Shown here piece by piece: positions 1 to 9,064 of a stretch of 55,329 nucleotides of DNA. A program made the translations under genes and the position numbers. This DNA comes from Nostoc sp. NMS9 (lineage in GTDB: Bacteria; Cyanobacteriota; Cyanobacteriia; Cyanobacteriales; Nostocaceae), in the NCBI RefSeq assembly GCF_017114995.1, contig NZ_JABXKL010000022.1, forward strand, positions 1-55,329, given 5' to 3'. Under the pieces are notes generated by a model that saw only the letters and a program-made list of their open reading frames with translations, made no database searches and was not told where the DNA came from. Numbering within the stretch: the stretch's first letter is position 1; the number at the start of each line of letters is the position of its first letter.

Positions 1-90
1 CGTCAAACCACCCTCTACTGGGGGCGCGTCCAACTGCGATGGTCATTAGAGCAAAATCCTCTTTTTTTACTAAAATTGCAACGTTTCTAA
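1..90 (+). CDS. possible 3' end of a truncated gene
   Basis: Frame 1 is open from the window edge to a TAA at 88-90 and encodes about 29 residues. The peptide (starting RQTTLYWGRVQLRW) has a protein-like composition. I do not recognise a family. A 29-codon open stretch can occur by chance, so this is only a candidate for the end of a gene lying upstream of the window. Confidence 0.3.
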   Translation, partial: RQTTLYWGRVQLRWSLEQNPLFLLKLQRF

Positions 91-801
91 GACTGTACGG
101 AGAGCCAGTGTAACCGACTGCCGTGAGGAATTAACGTTTTTTTGACAATCTCAACTGCTTTCAACCAACTGAGATTCTGAGAGCTTGCTGACTAGTTAAG
201 TCATTATTTCTCAGGGTTATGACATTACACGTACCATCGGCTAGTAATCTAGCTTGTGGTAACTTAATGATTCTTAACTTATCACACTACTCAGGGTTTT
301 TGCCTGATACACAGAAGCAAATTAGGCATGAAACACGAACCTTATAAATAATATGAATATCAGAAATTTTACAATTTGACACAACTTTTCTCAGAAATCT
401 GAAAAAATTTAATGTAGATAGACGTAGGTAGGTAACTCATTTCAAGAGTTCAAAAATAGGCAGGGAGAGGGTAGCAGGGAATAAGGGGGGCAGAAGGGCA
501 GGGAGAAAGAATTTTTATCAGCCATTGAGTGAAAAAATAGTACAACATTCCCTAAAAAATTATATCGGTAGCAGGAACATGGAAGGGCGCAGTTGAGTTT
601 TTGTCTACGATGTTTGGTAAAATGCAGATAGTCACTTCGCCGCCACGGTCGTTGATACACCTCTGGAAAACCTATGTGAAACGTTAGACAAGGAGAAGGG
701 AAGTTGGCATATCTTGACTAAATACAAATAGCCTAAGTGGTTTGTCCCGTAGTACAAGTAAGCCAGCATTATCCGGGACAGTAAAATTTGTAGAGTACAG
801 G
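91..801. other. long intergenic stretch without a convincing gene
   Basis: The open frames here are short, lack ribosome binding sites and have unlike-protein composition. A G-rich tract at about 460-510 resembles the GGAGCAGGGG-type dispersed repeats seen elsewhere in the window. The stretch ends against the structured-RNA candidate at 803-905. Confidence 0.5.
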
Positions 802-802
802 G

Positions 803-905
803 TAAAAAATTCATAGTCTGCGGCAGGGTTCCGGTGGACTTCAAACATAGCTCTGGGTGCCTCCTAAGCAATAGCCGGATTGGCACAGGAACCCACCACT
901 CTATG
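803..905 (-). ncRNA. structured RNA candidate upstream of ycf4
   Basis: Three nested helices can be drawn: CATAG 812-816 with CTATG 901-905, GGGTTCC 826-832 with GGAACCC 888-894, and GTGCC 857-861 with GGCAC 882-886. The spacing leaves an internal bulge on both sides. Read on the minus strand, the closing arm is followed at once by a run of six T (rc of 804-809), as in a terminated small RNA. The plus strand shows no such run, so the minus strand is preferred. I could not match it to SRP RNA, tmRNA or RNase P motifs; a 6S-like RNA or a ycf4 leader element remain possible. The strand is inferred. Confidence 0.35.
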
Positions 906-964
906 CAAAAGCATTCAGTGTGCGAGTATGTGACAGCGAGTATCTCACGGGCAATGGTAGTTCA

Positions 965-1534
965 ATGACGACATCAACAACGATTAACCAAGGCGATCGC
1001 CTCCTGCACCAAAATGTTCTCGGTTCTCGTCGGTTCAGTAACTACTGGTGGGCAACTATCGTTACCTTGGGAGCAAGCGGCTTTTTATTGGCTGGAATAT
1101 CCAGTTATTTAAAAGTTAATTTACTCATAGTTTCCGATCCAACTCAACTGGTATTCGTTCCCCAAGGATTAGTGATGGGGTTATATGGTACTGCTGGCTT
1201 GCTATTAGCCACATACCTGTGGTTAGTGATTTTATTGGATGTTGGAGGCGGTTACAACGAATTCGATCGGGAAACTGGCGCAATCAAAATCTTCCGCTGG
1301 GGGTTTCCTGGCAAAAACCGCCGAATTGAGATTGATAGCCGCATAGATAATGTGCAATCTGTACTAATAGACGTAAAAGAAGGTCTTAATCCCCGTCGTG
1401 CCCTCTATCTACGCATTAAGGGACGGCGAGATATACCCTTAACACGGGTTGGACAACCCTTATCTTTAACAGAGTTGGAAACAGAAGGCGCAAAGTTAGC
1501 CCGCTTTTTGGGAGTATCGTTAGAAGGACTTTAA
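965..1534 (+). CDS. ycf4: photosystem I assembly protein Ycf4
   Basis: This 189-residue protein matches cyanobacterial Ycf4, a thylakoid membrane factor that helps assemble photosystem I. The N-terminal GSRRFSNYWWATIVTLGASG and the FVPQGLVMG and RWGFPGKNRRIE stretches are typical. Two membrane segments lie at about residues 34-54 and 72-97, followed by a soluble C-terminal domain. An in-frame GTG at 920 would add 15 residues, but the ATG at 965 (MTTSTTINQ) matches known cyanobacterial starts. It appears monocistronic. A possible structured RNA lies immediately upstream. Confidence 0.95.
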   Translation: MTTSTTINQGDRLLHQNVLGSRRFSNYWWATIVTLGASGFLLAGISSYLKVNLLIVSDPTQLVFVPQGLVMGLYGTAGLLLATYLWLVILLDVGGGYNEFDRETGAIKIFRWGFPGKNRRIEIDSRIDNVQSVLIDVKEGLNPRRALYLRIKGRRDIPLTRVGQPLSLTELETEGAKLARFLGVSLEGL

Positions 1535-1539
1535 ATAAT

Positions 1540-1620
1540 TGGGCATTGGGCATTGCGGATTGGGGACAAAGGGACAAGGGGACAAGGGCAATAACCAATG
1601 CCCCATGCCCAATGCCCCTC
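1540..1620. repeat. GGGCATTG / CAATGCCC inverted tract
   Basis: GGGCATTGGGCATTG-type units are followed by a short G-rich block (GGGACAAGG repeated) and then CAATGCCCCATGCCCAATGC. The two ends are complementary and could fold as a long hairpin after ycf4. The same CAATGCCC units recur at 34230-34246 and 50664-50730. Confidence 0.7.
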
Positions 1621-1658
1621 AAAACGATAAGATACTCTGGTTAAATCGGTAACAGGCA

Positions 1659-2459
1659 ATGCGGTTAAAAATTTCACAATTTTTACTTTCTCTTGTGATT
1701 ATCAGTGTCTTGATGTTGGGAGGATGTTCAACACAGCAAGTCGCTTCTAATAGCTCTTCTCCAAACTCGACAGCTGCCTCGGCCACAGGCGAGGCAAGCA
1801 CCAAGACAACTACTGAAGCAACTTCTGTATCTCAAACTATTAGTGAGAGTATTCCTGGAATAACAGATTTACCAAGACTAGAAGGCAAGGCTACTGTGGT
1901 AATCACGGTTAAAGGTTCGCCGATTACTATCGAAGTAGACGGCACTGATGCCCCCATTACAGCTGGCAACTTCGTAGATTTAGTGCAAAAGGGTGTGTAC
2001 GATGGTTTAGCTTTCCATCGAGTTGTGCGCGAACCCCAACCGTTTGTAGTTCAAGGGGGCGATCCTCAAAGCAAAGACCCGAAAGTTCCAGCAGATAGAC
2101 TGGGAACAGGTAGCTATATTGACCCAAAAACGGGAAATGCTCGTTATATACCTTTAGAAGTTAAGCCCAAAGGTTCAGATACTCCGATTTACAATAAACC
2201 ATTTGATGCTACTGCTCAAGCTGTCGTATTGCCCCATAAACAAGGTGCAGTAGCGATGGCGCGATCGCAATCACCAGATTCAGCTTCTGTCCAGTTTTAC
2301 TTTGCTTTGGCGGATCTAGCATTTTTGGATGGTAACTACGCCGTGTTTGGCAATGTCACTCAAGGCTTTGATGTAGTAAACAAAATTCAGCAAGGCGATC
2401 GCATTGACTCTGCTAAAGTCACCCAAGGTGCTGAAAACCTGAAAACGCCTGGACAGTAG
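1659..2459 (+). CDS. cyclophilin-type peptidyl-prolyl isomerase, lipoprotein
   Basis: The 266-residue protein starts with a lipoprotein signal: charged MRLK, a hydrophobic stretch, and a lipobox ending LGGC with Cys23 as the lipidation site. A Ser/Thr/Ala-rich linker (about 24-65) precedes a cyclophilin domain (about 75-260). Recognisable landmarks are the FHRVV stretch, FVVQGGDP, and GAVAMARS followed by SVQFYFAL. Cyclophilins catalyse cis-trans isomerisation of peptidyl-proline bonds. This one should be membrane anchored in the periplasm or lumen. A HIP1 GCGATCGCA site lies inside the gene. Relatives are common in Nostocales. Confidence 0.92.
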   Translation: MRLKISQFLLSLVIISVLMLGGCSTQQVASNSSSPNSTAASATGEASTKTTTEATSVSQTISESIPGITDLPRLEGKATVVITVKGSPITIEVDGTDAPITAGNFVDLVQKGVYDGLAFHRVVREPQPFVVQGGDPQSKDPKVPADRLGTGSYIDPKTGNARYIPLEVKPKGSDTPIYNKPFDATAQAVVLPHKQGAVAMARSQSPDSASVQFYFALADLAFLDGNYAVFGNVTQGFDVVNKIQQGDRIDSAKVTQGAENLKTPGQ

Positions 2460-2553
2460 GAGTAAGAGGCAGGGGAGCAGGGGAGGAAGGGGGCGAGGGC
2501 GGTAGTAAAAAAACTCCTACTCTTAACTCCTCACTTTTAACTCCTAACTCCTA
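2460..2553. repeat. G-rich tract and AACTCCT heptamer repeats
   Basis: Between the isomerase and the ketoacyl synthase lie a GGCAGGGGAGCAGGGG tract and then several copies of the TTAACTCCTAACTCC type. Both motifs recur in other gaps of the window (about 21300-21385, 34134-34180, 50640-50665) and, for the G-rich one, inside two genes. It is a genome-wide cyanobacterial short tandem repeat rather than a regulatory site specific to this gap. Confidence 0.8.
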
Positions 2554-2555
2554 AA

Positions 2556-3698
2556 TTGGTCAAAATTGTTGTTACTGGTATTGGTCTAGTTTCCGCTTTG
2601 GGTGGAAGCTTAGAGGATAGCTGGCGAAATTTAATCGCAGGTAAGTCTGGAATTCGGTTACATCAACCATTTCCAGAACTTACACCACTTCCTCTAGGTT
2701 TGATTGGTCAACAACCATCTGAGTTGACAATGTTAACTCAGATGGTTGTTGCTTCTGCTTTACAAGATTCTGGGTTAGTTGCACCTTTAGCTGATTGTGC
2801 TGTAGTCATTGGATCAAGTCGCTCTTATCAAGCCTCTTGGGAAATGCTGGCGCGGCAAATGTATAACGCGAAGAATTTTCCTGTGTCTTCTTTTGGAAAT
2901 TGGCTAGGTATATTACCTCATATCAATGCGATCGCAGCTGCCAGGCAAATCGGTGCATCGGGGATAGTTTTGGCACCGATGACAGCTTGTGCTACTGGAA
3001 TTTGGTCTATTGCCCAAGCAGCTTTACTTATACAAACTGGGCAATGTCAACAAGCGATCGCAGGTGCAGTGGAAGCACCGATTACACCCCTAACTTTAGC
3101 TGGATTTCAGCAAATGGGTGCTTTGGCGAAAACTGGGGCTTATCCCTTTGATTTGTATCGGGAAGGCTTAGTGTTGGGTGAAGGTGCAGCTGTGTTTGTC
3201 TTAGAATCAGCAGAGTTTGCAAAGCAGCGTCAAGCAAAAGTGTATGGTGAAATTCTCGGTTTTGGCTTAACTAACGACGCATATCATAGTAATTCACCAG
3301 AACCTGAAGCGAAAAGTGCGATCGCTGCTATCAAACAATGTCTAGAACGTAGTTGTCTGTCACCAACCGATATCGATTACATTCATGCTCATGGCACAGC
3401 TACCCAGCTAAATGACCAGATGGAGAGTATGGTAATCCAGCGTTTGTTTCCCCAAGGCGTGGCAGTTAGTTCCACCAAGGGAAGCACAGGTCATACATTA
3501 GGGGCATCTGGAGCTTTAGGTGTAGCTTTTTCTCTCATGGCGCTAAAGCATCAAATATTACCACCTTGTTTCGGATTGCAGCAGCCAGAGTTTGATTTAG
3601 ATATCGTGACAGCAGCACGTCTAAGTAAAATTCGGCAGGTATTATGTTTGAGTTTTGGCTTTGGGGGACAGAATGCTGCGATCGCGTTAGCAAGGTAA
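2556..3698 (+). CDS. beta-ketoacyl-ACP synthase (KAS II-like)
   Basis: A 380-residue thiolase-fold condensing enzyme for fatty-acid or related chain elongation from acyl-ACP and malonyl-ACP. The active site is complete: Cys145 in MTACATG, His279 in HAHGTAT and His313 in STKGSTGHTLGASG. The start is a TTG giving MVKIVVTGIGLVSALG, the normal family N-terminus. No closer ATG or strong SD is seen. It is slightly shorter than canonical FabF (about 410 residues) and carries CATG where most FabF have CASG. It may be a specialised paralogue rather than the housekeeping fabF. Confidence 0.88.
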   Translation: MVKIVVTGIGLVSALGGSLEDSWRNLIAGKSGIRLHQPFPELTPLPLGLIGQQPSELTMLTQMVVASALQDSGLVAPLADCAVVIGSSRSYQASWEMLARQMYNAKNFPVSSFGNWLGILPHINAIAAARQIGASGIVLAPMTACATGIWSIAQAALLIQTGQCQQAIAGAVEAPITPLTLAGFQQMGALAKTGAYPFDLYREGLVLGEGAAVFVLESAEFAKQRQAKVYGEILGFGLTNDAYHSNSPEPEAKSAIAAIKQCLERSCLSPTDIDYIHAHGTATQLNDQMESMVIQRLFPQGVAVSSTKGSTGHTLGASGALGVAFSLMALKHQILPPCFGLQQPEFDLDIVTAARLSKIRQVLCLSFGFGGQNAAIALAR

Positions 3699-3811
3699 AA
3701 ACTTGTGTGTGCTCTTTAGCTCCCTTGTCGCCTCCTGAAGTCAAAAACCTAAAACGTTCAAAATCTACTTTTTAAGTAACCTGAGTTCGGGATAAGCTGA
3801 TTGTCAGTTCT

Positions 3812-3995
3812 TTAGGATTGGTTTGCTGAAGCACCACCACGCACAGACTGAGCTTGCCTAATTAATTGCACAGCGTCACTGGCAGACTGTAAATTCTAAC
3901 TCTGCGATCTGACAGGGAACTACAGCTAAATCAGCTCTAAATAATATTGCTCTGCTGGCCTTAGACAAATCGGCTGGCCCATCTACTATTAGATG
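3812..3995 (-). pseudogene. decayed ParA-family ATPase fragment
   Basis: The minus strand encodes LIVDGPADLSKASRAILFRA followed by DLAVVPCQIAELEF, the stretch after Walker A' in ParA/MinD-like partition ATPases. After a frameshift near 3870 it continues as ASDAVQLIRQAQSVRGGA in another frame and then meets a stop. The Walker A half is missing. This is a short, frameshifted remnant, probably from a plasmid-type parA. It is unrelated in subtype to the intact ParA domain at the right end of the window. Confidence 0.6.
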
Positions 3996-4083
3996 ATTAA
4001 TTTACTTTTTCCTGGTTTATATCGATTAATTCAACTTGGTACTATAGTTTTGAAAAATAAATTGTGATTAAAAAGGAATATGA

Positions 4084-4608
4084 ATGGCGATTGCTATTCG
4101 ACAAGCTCGTGACGACGAACTTGAAGCGCTGATTCCAATACTACTATTGGCAGAACAATCGGAGCGTGCACTGCGATGGGGGCTTGCTAACCTCGTTGAT
4201 GCTGTATATCGCATGGACGACAGCGAACACTTGGTTGGTGCAGCAACGATGAAATGGCGCAGCGACCCCTGCGAAATTATGGAACTTGGTATAGCCCCTG
4301 AGTTTCAAAGGCAGGGTTTAGGTAAGGAGTTCGTTGCTTGGTTGATTCAAGAGGCGAGGCAACGCGGCAAGAGGCAGATACTCGTCGGCACGTCTAATTC
4401 AAGTATCGCCAACATTGCTTTTTATCAAAAGTGCGGATTTCGGATGGATCATGTGCGCCAGGACTACTTTTGGTATCTACCGGAGCCAAGTTACGAAAAC
4501 AGCATTCAGATTCAGGACTTGCTCGTATTTCGTTTCGATTTGGTGCCATGCTCAACTAGGAAAAAAAACAAACTCAAAGAGGAAAAGCAAATTAGGTATG
4601 AAAGCTAG
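4084..4608 (+). CDS. GNAT family N-acetyltransferase
   Basis: A 174-residue GCN5-related acetyltransferase. It shows the acetyl-CoA pyrophosphate-binding loop of motif A (APEFQRQGLGKEFVAWL) and the C-terminal NIAFYQKCGFRMDHVR strand-helix. The ATG at 4084 has an AAGGA ribosome site 6 bases upstream. The last 20 residues are charged (RKKNKLKEEKQ) and may be a read-out into non-homologous sequence. The substrate is unknown. The next gene downstream, on the same strand, is another GNAT protein of a different subfamily. Confidence 0.85.
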   Translation: MAIAIRQARDDELEALIPILLLAEQSERALRWGLANLVDAVYRMDDSEHLVGAATMKWRSDPCEIMELGIAPEFQRQGLGKEFVAWLIQEARQRGKRQILVGTSNSSIANIAFYQKCGFRMDHVRQDYFWYLPEPSYENSIQIQDLLVFRFDLVPCSTRKKNKLKEEKQIRYES

Positions 4609-4758
4609 GGTAAAATTAGTTCTTCGGGATGAAGAGAGAGAATGGCAGCAATAATGGTTCCCACTTAAGTCTGCCTGCTCACCGAAAAATTTACAGATTA
4701 ATTGAGATAGTAGCCTAGATATAGGTATGGCTACTTGTAAGTTTGAGTGACTAGTGCT

Positions 4759-5274
4759 ATGTACATTGAATCATTATCGATAGCAACCTTGGAGCAAGCA
4801 ATTCACTTAAGAGAGGAAGTTTTCCCAGGCGTGAGTAATAGTAGTAATGGGCAATCGCTGGTGGCAAGTTTATATCGAGATAAATATGCTCAATGGTTTT
4901 CAACCAGTAGAATTACCCAACTTAATTACTGGGTTGCTATCGATGAGGAATCTTTCCAAGTAATTGGGCTAACTGGGTTATACTGCAAAAGCGAAGACGA
5001 ACAAGAAGCTGACTGGTTAGGCTGGTTTTGTGTAGCATCACGATTTCGAGGAAAAGGAATTGGAAAAGAGCTATTAGACTTTACCATCGACTTAGCACAA
5101 GCAAAAGCAAAAAGGTACTTACGGTTGTATACTTGGGAACATCCCTCTTCGTATGTAGCCCGGATGCTTTATCTCAAACGCGGTTTTTACCAAATTGGTG
5201 AATCTCCAAACAACAGCGGATTTAAAACTATCTATCTTGAACTCCAACTCGATAGCATTATTCATAGTGGATGA
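4759..5274 (+). CDS. GNAT family N-acetyltransferase
   Basis: A roughly 171-residue GNAT protein. Motif A is visible as VASRFRGKGIGKELLDF, and the end has the usual ARMLYLKRGFYQIGE. A conserved DWLGWF core strand precedes motif A. The ATG at 4759 (MYIESLSI) is taken as the start; an in-frame GTG at 4747 is possible and neither has a clear SD. Substrate unknown. The pair of GNAT genes is followed by a strong HIP1-based terminator at 5366. Confidence 0.83.
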   Translation: MYIESLSIATLEQAIHLREEVFPGVSNSSNGQSLVASLYRDKYAQWFSTSRITQLNYWVAIDEESFQVIGLTGLYCKSEDEQEADWLGWFCVASRFRGKGIGKELLDFTIDLAQAKAKRYLRLYTWEHPSSYVARMLYLKRGFYQIGESPNNSGFKTIYLELQLDSIIHSG

Positions 5275-5365
5275 AGAAATTCATCTGGTTACGATATTGC
5301 AAGGCTTTTTGTACATTTGATTATTTCAAGTGCCTGAAACGATGATTTTTCGTTCAAACTAGATC

Positions 5366-5401
5366 AAAAAGCGATCGCACTGTGATGCGATCGCCTTTTT
5401 T
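5366..5401. terminator. HIP1-based bidirectional hairpin terminator
   Basis: GCGATCGCA at 5371-5379 pairs with TGCGATCGC at 5386-5394 around a short loop, with A5 before and T6 after the stem. It could terminate transcription from either side. Using the HIP1 octamer as a terminator stem is notable. Confidence 0.8.
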
Positions 5402-5403
5402 AT

Positions 5404-5980
5404 AGATTTTGTCAAAGCCTACATCATCGGCAGCTAACAAGCCAATTCTCATTACAGGCAAAGCCTTTCATAGCAACTTTAGAGGAAGTAGGCAATCAAC
5501 GGTGCGAAGCGATGCCTACAGCAGTAAACTACTCTCCTAGAACAAATGCACCAGAACCACAGGGTGGATCAAACTAGGGAAGCGATCAATTTCTTACAGG
5601 AAAAGGCGACTGAGTGCGGCGCCTTTATTTATGGAGAGCGATCGCAGCCATTGAGCTATCTGGCGGAATCCGCCAGATAAGGCGATCGTAACCAACCTGA
5701 GTTCGGGTTAAAGATAAGGAGGTAAAAGCCACTCCAGTTGAAGGCTAGGTTTCTTAGGTTGATGACAATATGAAGCAATTTCAACATCCGAGAAACTGGG
5801 CGAACTAGAGAAAATCTAAATTGTCTAGAGTGAATGTAGCCGTATACTGCTTTGCACACAAAGCAGGATGTACAATATAAAACTGTAACAAAAACTACAA
5901 AACTGTTATTTTTCCAAAAAAAAAAGGATAAGCTTAAGTACAGATGATATCCGGTTCGTAAAGATACCGTGATTAGGAGA
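5404..5980. other. gene-poor gap with repeats before the dehydrogenase
   Basis: No convincing gene is seen. It holds a near-perfect palindrome (TATCTGGCGGA 5657-5667, TCCGCCAGATA 5669-5679) flanked by CGATCG sites. It also has the 14-mer AACCTGAGTTCGGG (5694-5707), which occurs again at 3778-3791 and looks like a mobile-element end remnant. A GAAGCGATGCCTAC..GTAAACTAC block near 5503-5529 recurs at 53268-53293. Confidence 0.55.
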
Positions 5981-5987
5981 AAATTTT

Positions 5988-7277
5988 ATGATTTCAAAAT
6001 CCTTGTTGTTGGCGGAAACTGCTTCTCCAGCGCATATATGTCCATTTGACCAAGCTTGTAGCTACTTAGAAGCGGCAGCGAAAGAATTAAATTTAAATCA
6101 GGGTTTGTTAGAAATTCTCAGCCACCCGCGTAAGGTTGTCACGGTTTCCATTCCCGTGAAGCTAGATGATGGGGAAATACAGGTTCTCGCCGGACATCGG
6201 GTACAGCACTCTGATGTCTTAGGCCCATACAAGGGTGGAATTCGTTACCATCCCGCTGTGACACTGCGGGAAGTATCCGCTTTAGCAATGCTGATGACCT
6301 GGAAATGTGCCTTGTTAGGTATTCCTTACGGTGGTGGGAAAGGTGGCATTGCTATAGATCCCAAACGCTACAGTGTTGGTGAATTAGAGCGAATCAGCCG
6401 CCGTTATATCAGTGAGTTGATTAAAGATATTGGGCCTTCCGTAGATATTCCTGCGCCAGATATGGGTACTTCTGCCCGTGAGATGGCTTGGATGATGGAT
6501 ACTTACTCTGTAAATATTGGTCATGCTGTACCAGGAGTTGTAACTGGAAAACCCCTTTCGATTGGTGGTTCTCTAGGGCGAGAAATGGCAACTGGACGTG
6601 GCGTGATGATTACTGTACGTGAGGCGCTAGCAGATCGAGGTAAATCCTTGGCAGGAGTGCGAGTAGCTATTCAGGGTTTCGGTAACGTCGGCTGTGCCGC
6701 AGCAGAATTATTATATGAAGCAGGGGCGAAAATTATCGCTGTTTCAACTGGTGCTGGGGGAATATTCTCTGAAGTTGGTCTTGATATTCCCAAGTTGAAA
6801 GTCTACGCCGCTGAAAATCGCAAGAGTATTGTGGGCTTCCCACAATCTGTACCAATTAGCAATGCAGATTTATTAACTTTACCCTGTGATGTCTTAATAC
6901 CAGCGGCTTTGGAGAATCAAATCACTGAAGAAAATGTGAATCAGGTGCAGGCGCAGATTGTAGCAGAAGCAGCTAACGGCCCGGTTACTCTTGAGGCTAA
7001 CTTGGCATTAGAGGCGCGGGGTGTGATAGTGCTACCCGATATTTTGGCAAATGCTGGCGGTGTAGTAGTCAGTTATTTAGAGTGGGTGCAGGGTCTGTCT
7101 TACGTATTTTGGGATGAGGAGCGTGTCAACCGCGAAATGGAACATTTGATGGTACAAGCGTACCGCAAGGTGATTCATCAGTCGGAGGTGCGCCAAATTT
7201 CTTTAAGGTTAGCAGCTTACACACTGGGGGTAGGTAGAGTGGCTCAGGCACTAACTGACAGAGGTCTTTATCCTTAG
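5988..7277 (+). CDS. gdhA: Glu/Leu/Phe/Val dehydrogenase (glutamate dehydrogenase type)
   Basis: A 429-residue NAD(P)-dependent amino-acid dehydrogenase, most likely interconverting glutamate and 2-oxoglutarate plus ammonium. The substrate domain has PYKGGIRYHP and the glycine-rich catalytic-lysine region IPYGGGKGGIAIDP. The nucleotide-binding domain has the VAIQGFGNVG Rossmann loop. The length matches hexameric bacterial enzymes. The ATG is preceded by AGGAG (about 5976-5980). A strong hairpin terminator follows at 7297. Substrate choice within the family cannot be settled from motifs alone, so the symbol is tentative. Confidence 0.88.
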   Translation: MISKSLLLAETASPAHICPFDQACSYLEAAAKELNLNQGLLEILSHPRKVVTVSIPVKLDDGEIQVLAGHRVQHSDVLGPYKGGIRYHPAVTLREVSALAMLMTWKCALLGIPYGGGKGGIAIDPKRYSVGELERISRRYISELIKDIGPSVDIPAPDMGTSAREMAWMMDTYSVNIGHAVPGVVTGKPLSIGGSLGREMATGRGVMITVREALADRGKSLAGVRVAIQGFGNVGCAAAELLYEAGAKIIAVSTGAGGIFSEVGLDIPKLKVYAAENRKSIVGFPQSVPISNADLLTLPCDVLIPAALENQITEENVNQVQAQIVAEAANGPVTLEANLALEARGVIVLPDILANAGGVVVSYLEWVQGLSYVFWDEERVNREMEHLMVQAYRKVIHQSEVRQISLRLAAYTLGVGRVAQALTDRGLYP

Positions 7278-7296
7278 TTTTTTTAGTTGTTCATGG

Positions 7297-7361
7297 GGCA
7301 GAATAAATCATTGTCGGCAGTAATTTTACTTGAACCGACAGTGATTTATCTGCCTTTTTTT
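7297..7361 (+). terminator. rho-independent terminator of the dehydrogenase gene
   Basis: GGCAGAATAAATCATTGTCGG (7297-7317) pairs with the complementary arm at 7334-7353 with one bulge and one wobble. It is followed by a run of T at 7354-7361. The long stem and the T-run fit an intrinsic terminator. Confidence 0.88.
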
Positions 7362-7483
7362 GAGCGATCGCTATAACATGACTACTACACTGTCGCCCAA
7401 GTTTGCCTACCTTTAACCAACTACTCAGAGTAACTTGTCTCACCAAGCTAATATTATTTGGTCAAGGATATTTTAAAGCTACT

Positions 7484-8623
7484 TTATGACTCACCAGAAG
7501 GTGCAGCAGCATGAATCAAGTCTGGTGTCTCCTCAACAGGAGGACGCTCAATAGTTTGAGCCAATGTGGGACGTTGATGGCGTAGTTTACCGCCGCAGGC
7601 ATCGCGAGTTTGTATCTGCACAGGTTGACCAGTTTCAATTGACTGATAAAGTGCTTGAATGATACTAACATCAATCAATCCTTCCGTACCAGATGGCTCT
7701 GGGTCTTTATCTTGCAGAATACAATCAGAGAAGTAGGTAAATTCAGCTGCTAATTGATCGTGATCCTCAAAAGTACGCTCTTGGGTTTCACCATTAATTG
7801 TTAGGTAATGCTTCAGTTCTCCCTGCCAAGCATAAGCAGGTTCTACTCGCAAATCGCCTTGAGTACCTACAATTTGATAAGTCGAAACACTTGCCCCTCC
7901 AAAGCTACAGGTAAATGTTGCCAATCGCTCATTGGGGAAACGCAAGATGACGCTAGCCATTTCTTCCACTTCGCTAAAGCGTTCTTCTCCCTTATTCGCA
8001 GCTACAGCAAATACTTCAATTGGTTCATCTTGAAAGAGATAACGTGCAGCATTAATGCAATAGATGCCAATATCATAGAGCGTGCCACCACCTGTGACAT
8101 CTCGTAAACGAATATTGCCTTCTTCTACTTGCTGAGTAAAAACCGAGTTGAAAATTCGTGGTTCACCAATTTGCTTTGAGCGCAAAATTTCGACTGCTTG
8201 TAAATTGGCTTCTTCTAAATGTAAGCGGTAGGCAATCATCAGCTTCACATTATTGTCATTGGCAGCTTTAATCATTGCCTCACACTCTTCTTCTGTCACT
8301 GCCATTGGCTTTTCACATAACACATGAATTGCCTGATTAGCAGCCCGCACAGTGTAGTCGCAATGCAAGTGATTGGGCAGCGCAATATAAACTGCATCAA
8401 CCTCGCCACTTGCCAGACAGTCCTCATACTCCTCGTAAGAGTAAGTATGCTCAATACCATACTTTTTGCTCAGTTCTTCGCTTTTTGTGGGGTCATCTGA
8501 AACCAGTGCGACTAATTCTGAGTTTTCGGCGTGGATAAAGGAAGGCAAGGCGGCTTCTTGAGCAAACCAACCTAAACCAACAACGGCATAACGAATTTTA
8601 CGCTGATCATTTGTAGCAGTCAT
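7484..8623 (-). CDS. Gfo/Idh/MocA family oxidoreductase
   Basis: A 379-residue NAD(P)-dependent sugar or polyol oxidoreductase. The N-terminal Rossmann fold begins RYAVVGLGWFAQEAALPSF. The family signature CEKPMAV carries the conserved lysine (EKP motif), and the GGGTLYDIGIYCINAARYLF segment is typical of glucose-fructose oxidoreductase-like members. The ATG has a GAGG site about 7 bases upstream. It is transcribed convergently with the dehydrogenase gene. Exact substrate unknown. Confidence 0.88.
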   Translation of the reverse strand: MTATNDQRKIRYAVVGLGWFAQEAALPSFIHAENSELVALVSDDPTKSEELSKKYGIEHTYSYEEYEDCLASGEVDAVYIALPNHLHCDYTVRAANQAIHVLCEKPMAVTEEECEAMIKAANDNNVKLMIAYRLHLEEANLQAVEILRSKQIGEPRIFNSVFTQQVEEGNIRLRDVTGGGTLYDIGIYCINAARYLFQDEPIEVFAVAANKGEERFSEVEEMASVILRFPNERLATFTCSFGGASVSTYQIVGTQGDLRVEPAYAWQGELKHYLTINGETQERTFEDHDQLAAEFTYFSDCILQDKDPEPSGTEGLIDVSIIQALYQSIETGQPVQIQTRDACGGKLRHQRPTLAQTIERPPVEETPDLIHAAAPSGES

Positions 8624-8668
8624 TTTTATACCTCATGATGAATGAATAGCTTGGTAATTTTAATGCCC

Positions 8669-8817
8669 TAATTAACGCCATGTGCAACTTTACTCTCAAA
8701 CCTAACCCCCAACCCCTTCCCTACTAGCGTTGGGGAGAAAGAATCAAAGCCTCTCTCTGTTTCGGGGAGAGGAATGGAAGCGGGGTTTTAACAATAAGTC
8801 GCACATAGCGTTAATTA
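8669..8817. mobile_element. 149-bp MITE-like element with 22-bp terminal inverted repeats
   Basis: The left end TAATTAACGCCATGTGCAACTT (8669-8690) is inverted at the right end (8796-8817) with 20 of 22 matches. The interior is a C/G-rich palindromic block (AACCCCTTCCC ... GGGGAGAGG) with no coding capacity. TA lies at both outer ends, as for Tc1/mariner-IS630-type insertions. No transposase is nearby, so it would need one in trans. Confidence 0.7.
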
Positions 8818-9064
8818 CGTGCAAGTTATGGATAACTGTTTATCTGCTTCAATTAATGAAAGAATGTCTGTTGCTTTAGTTTTAGCTATCTTTTCCCTTC
8901 ACTAATAATCAATTTCTAAGGCTGAGAATTTGGAGGTTGATGAATGATATCTCGTATATTCTCAGTGACTTGGTAAATTAAAACCTCATTCTTTCAGTAA
9001 GCTTTAGTTCAAACTTAAGGAATATTTCTGGTATTGCACTCTAACTGAAATTCATAACCTTGGC

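Noticed and set aside
442..886. Minus-strand frames of 72 and 84 codons left of ycf4
   Set aside because: Composition unlike proteins, and the second overlaps the structured-RNA candidate.
803..905. SRP RNA (ffs)
   Set aside because: The domain IV consensus (CAGG..GGAAGGAAGCAG) is not present on either strand.
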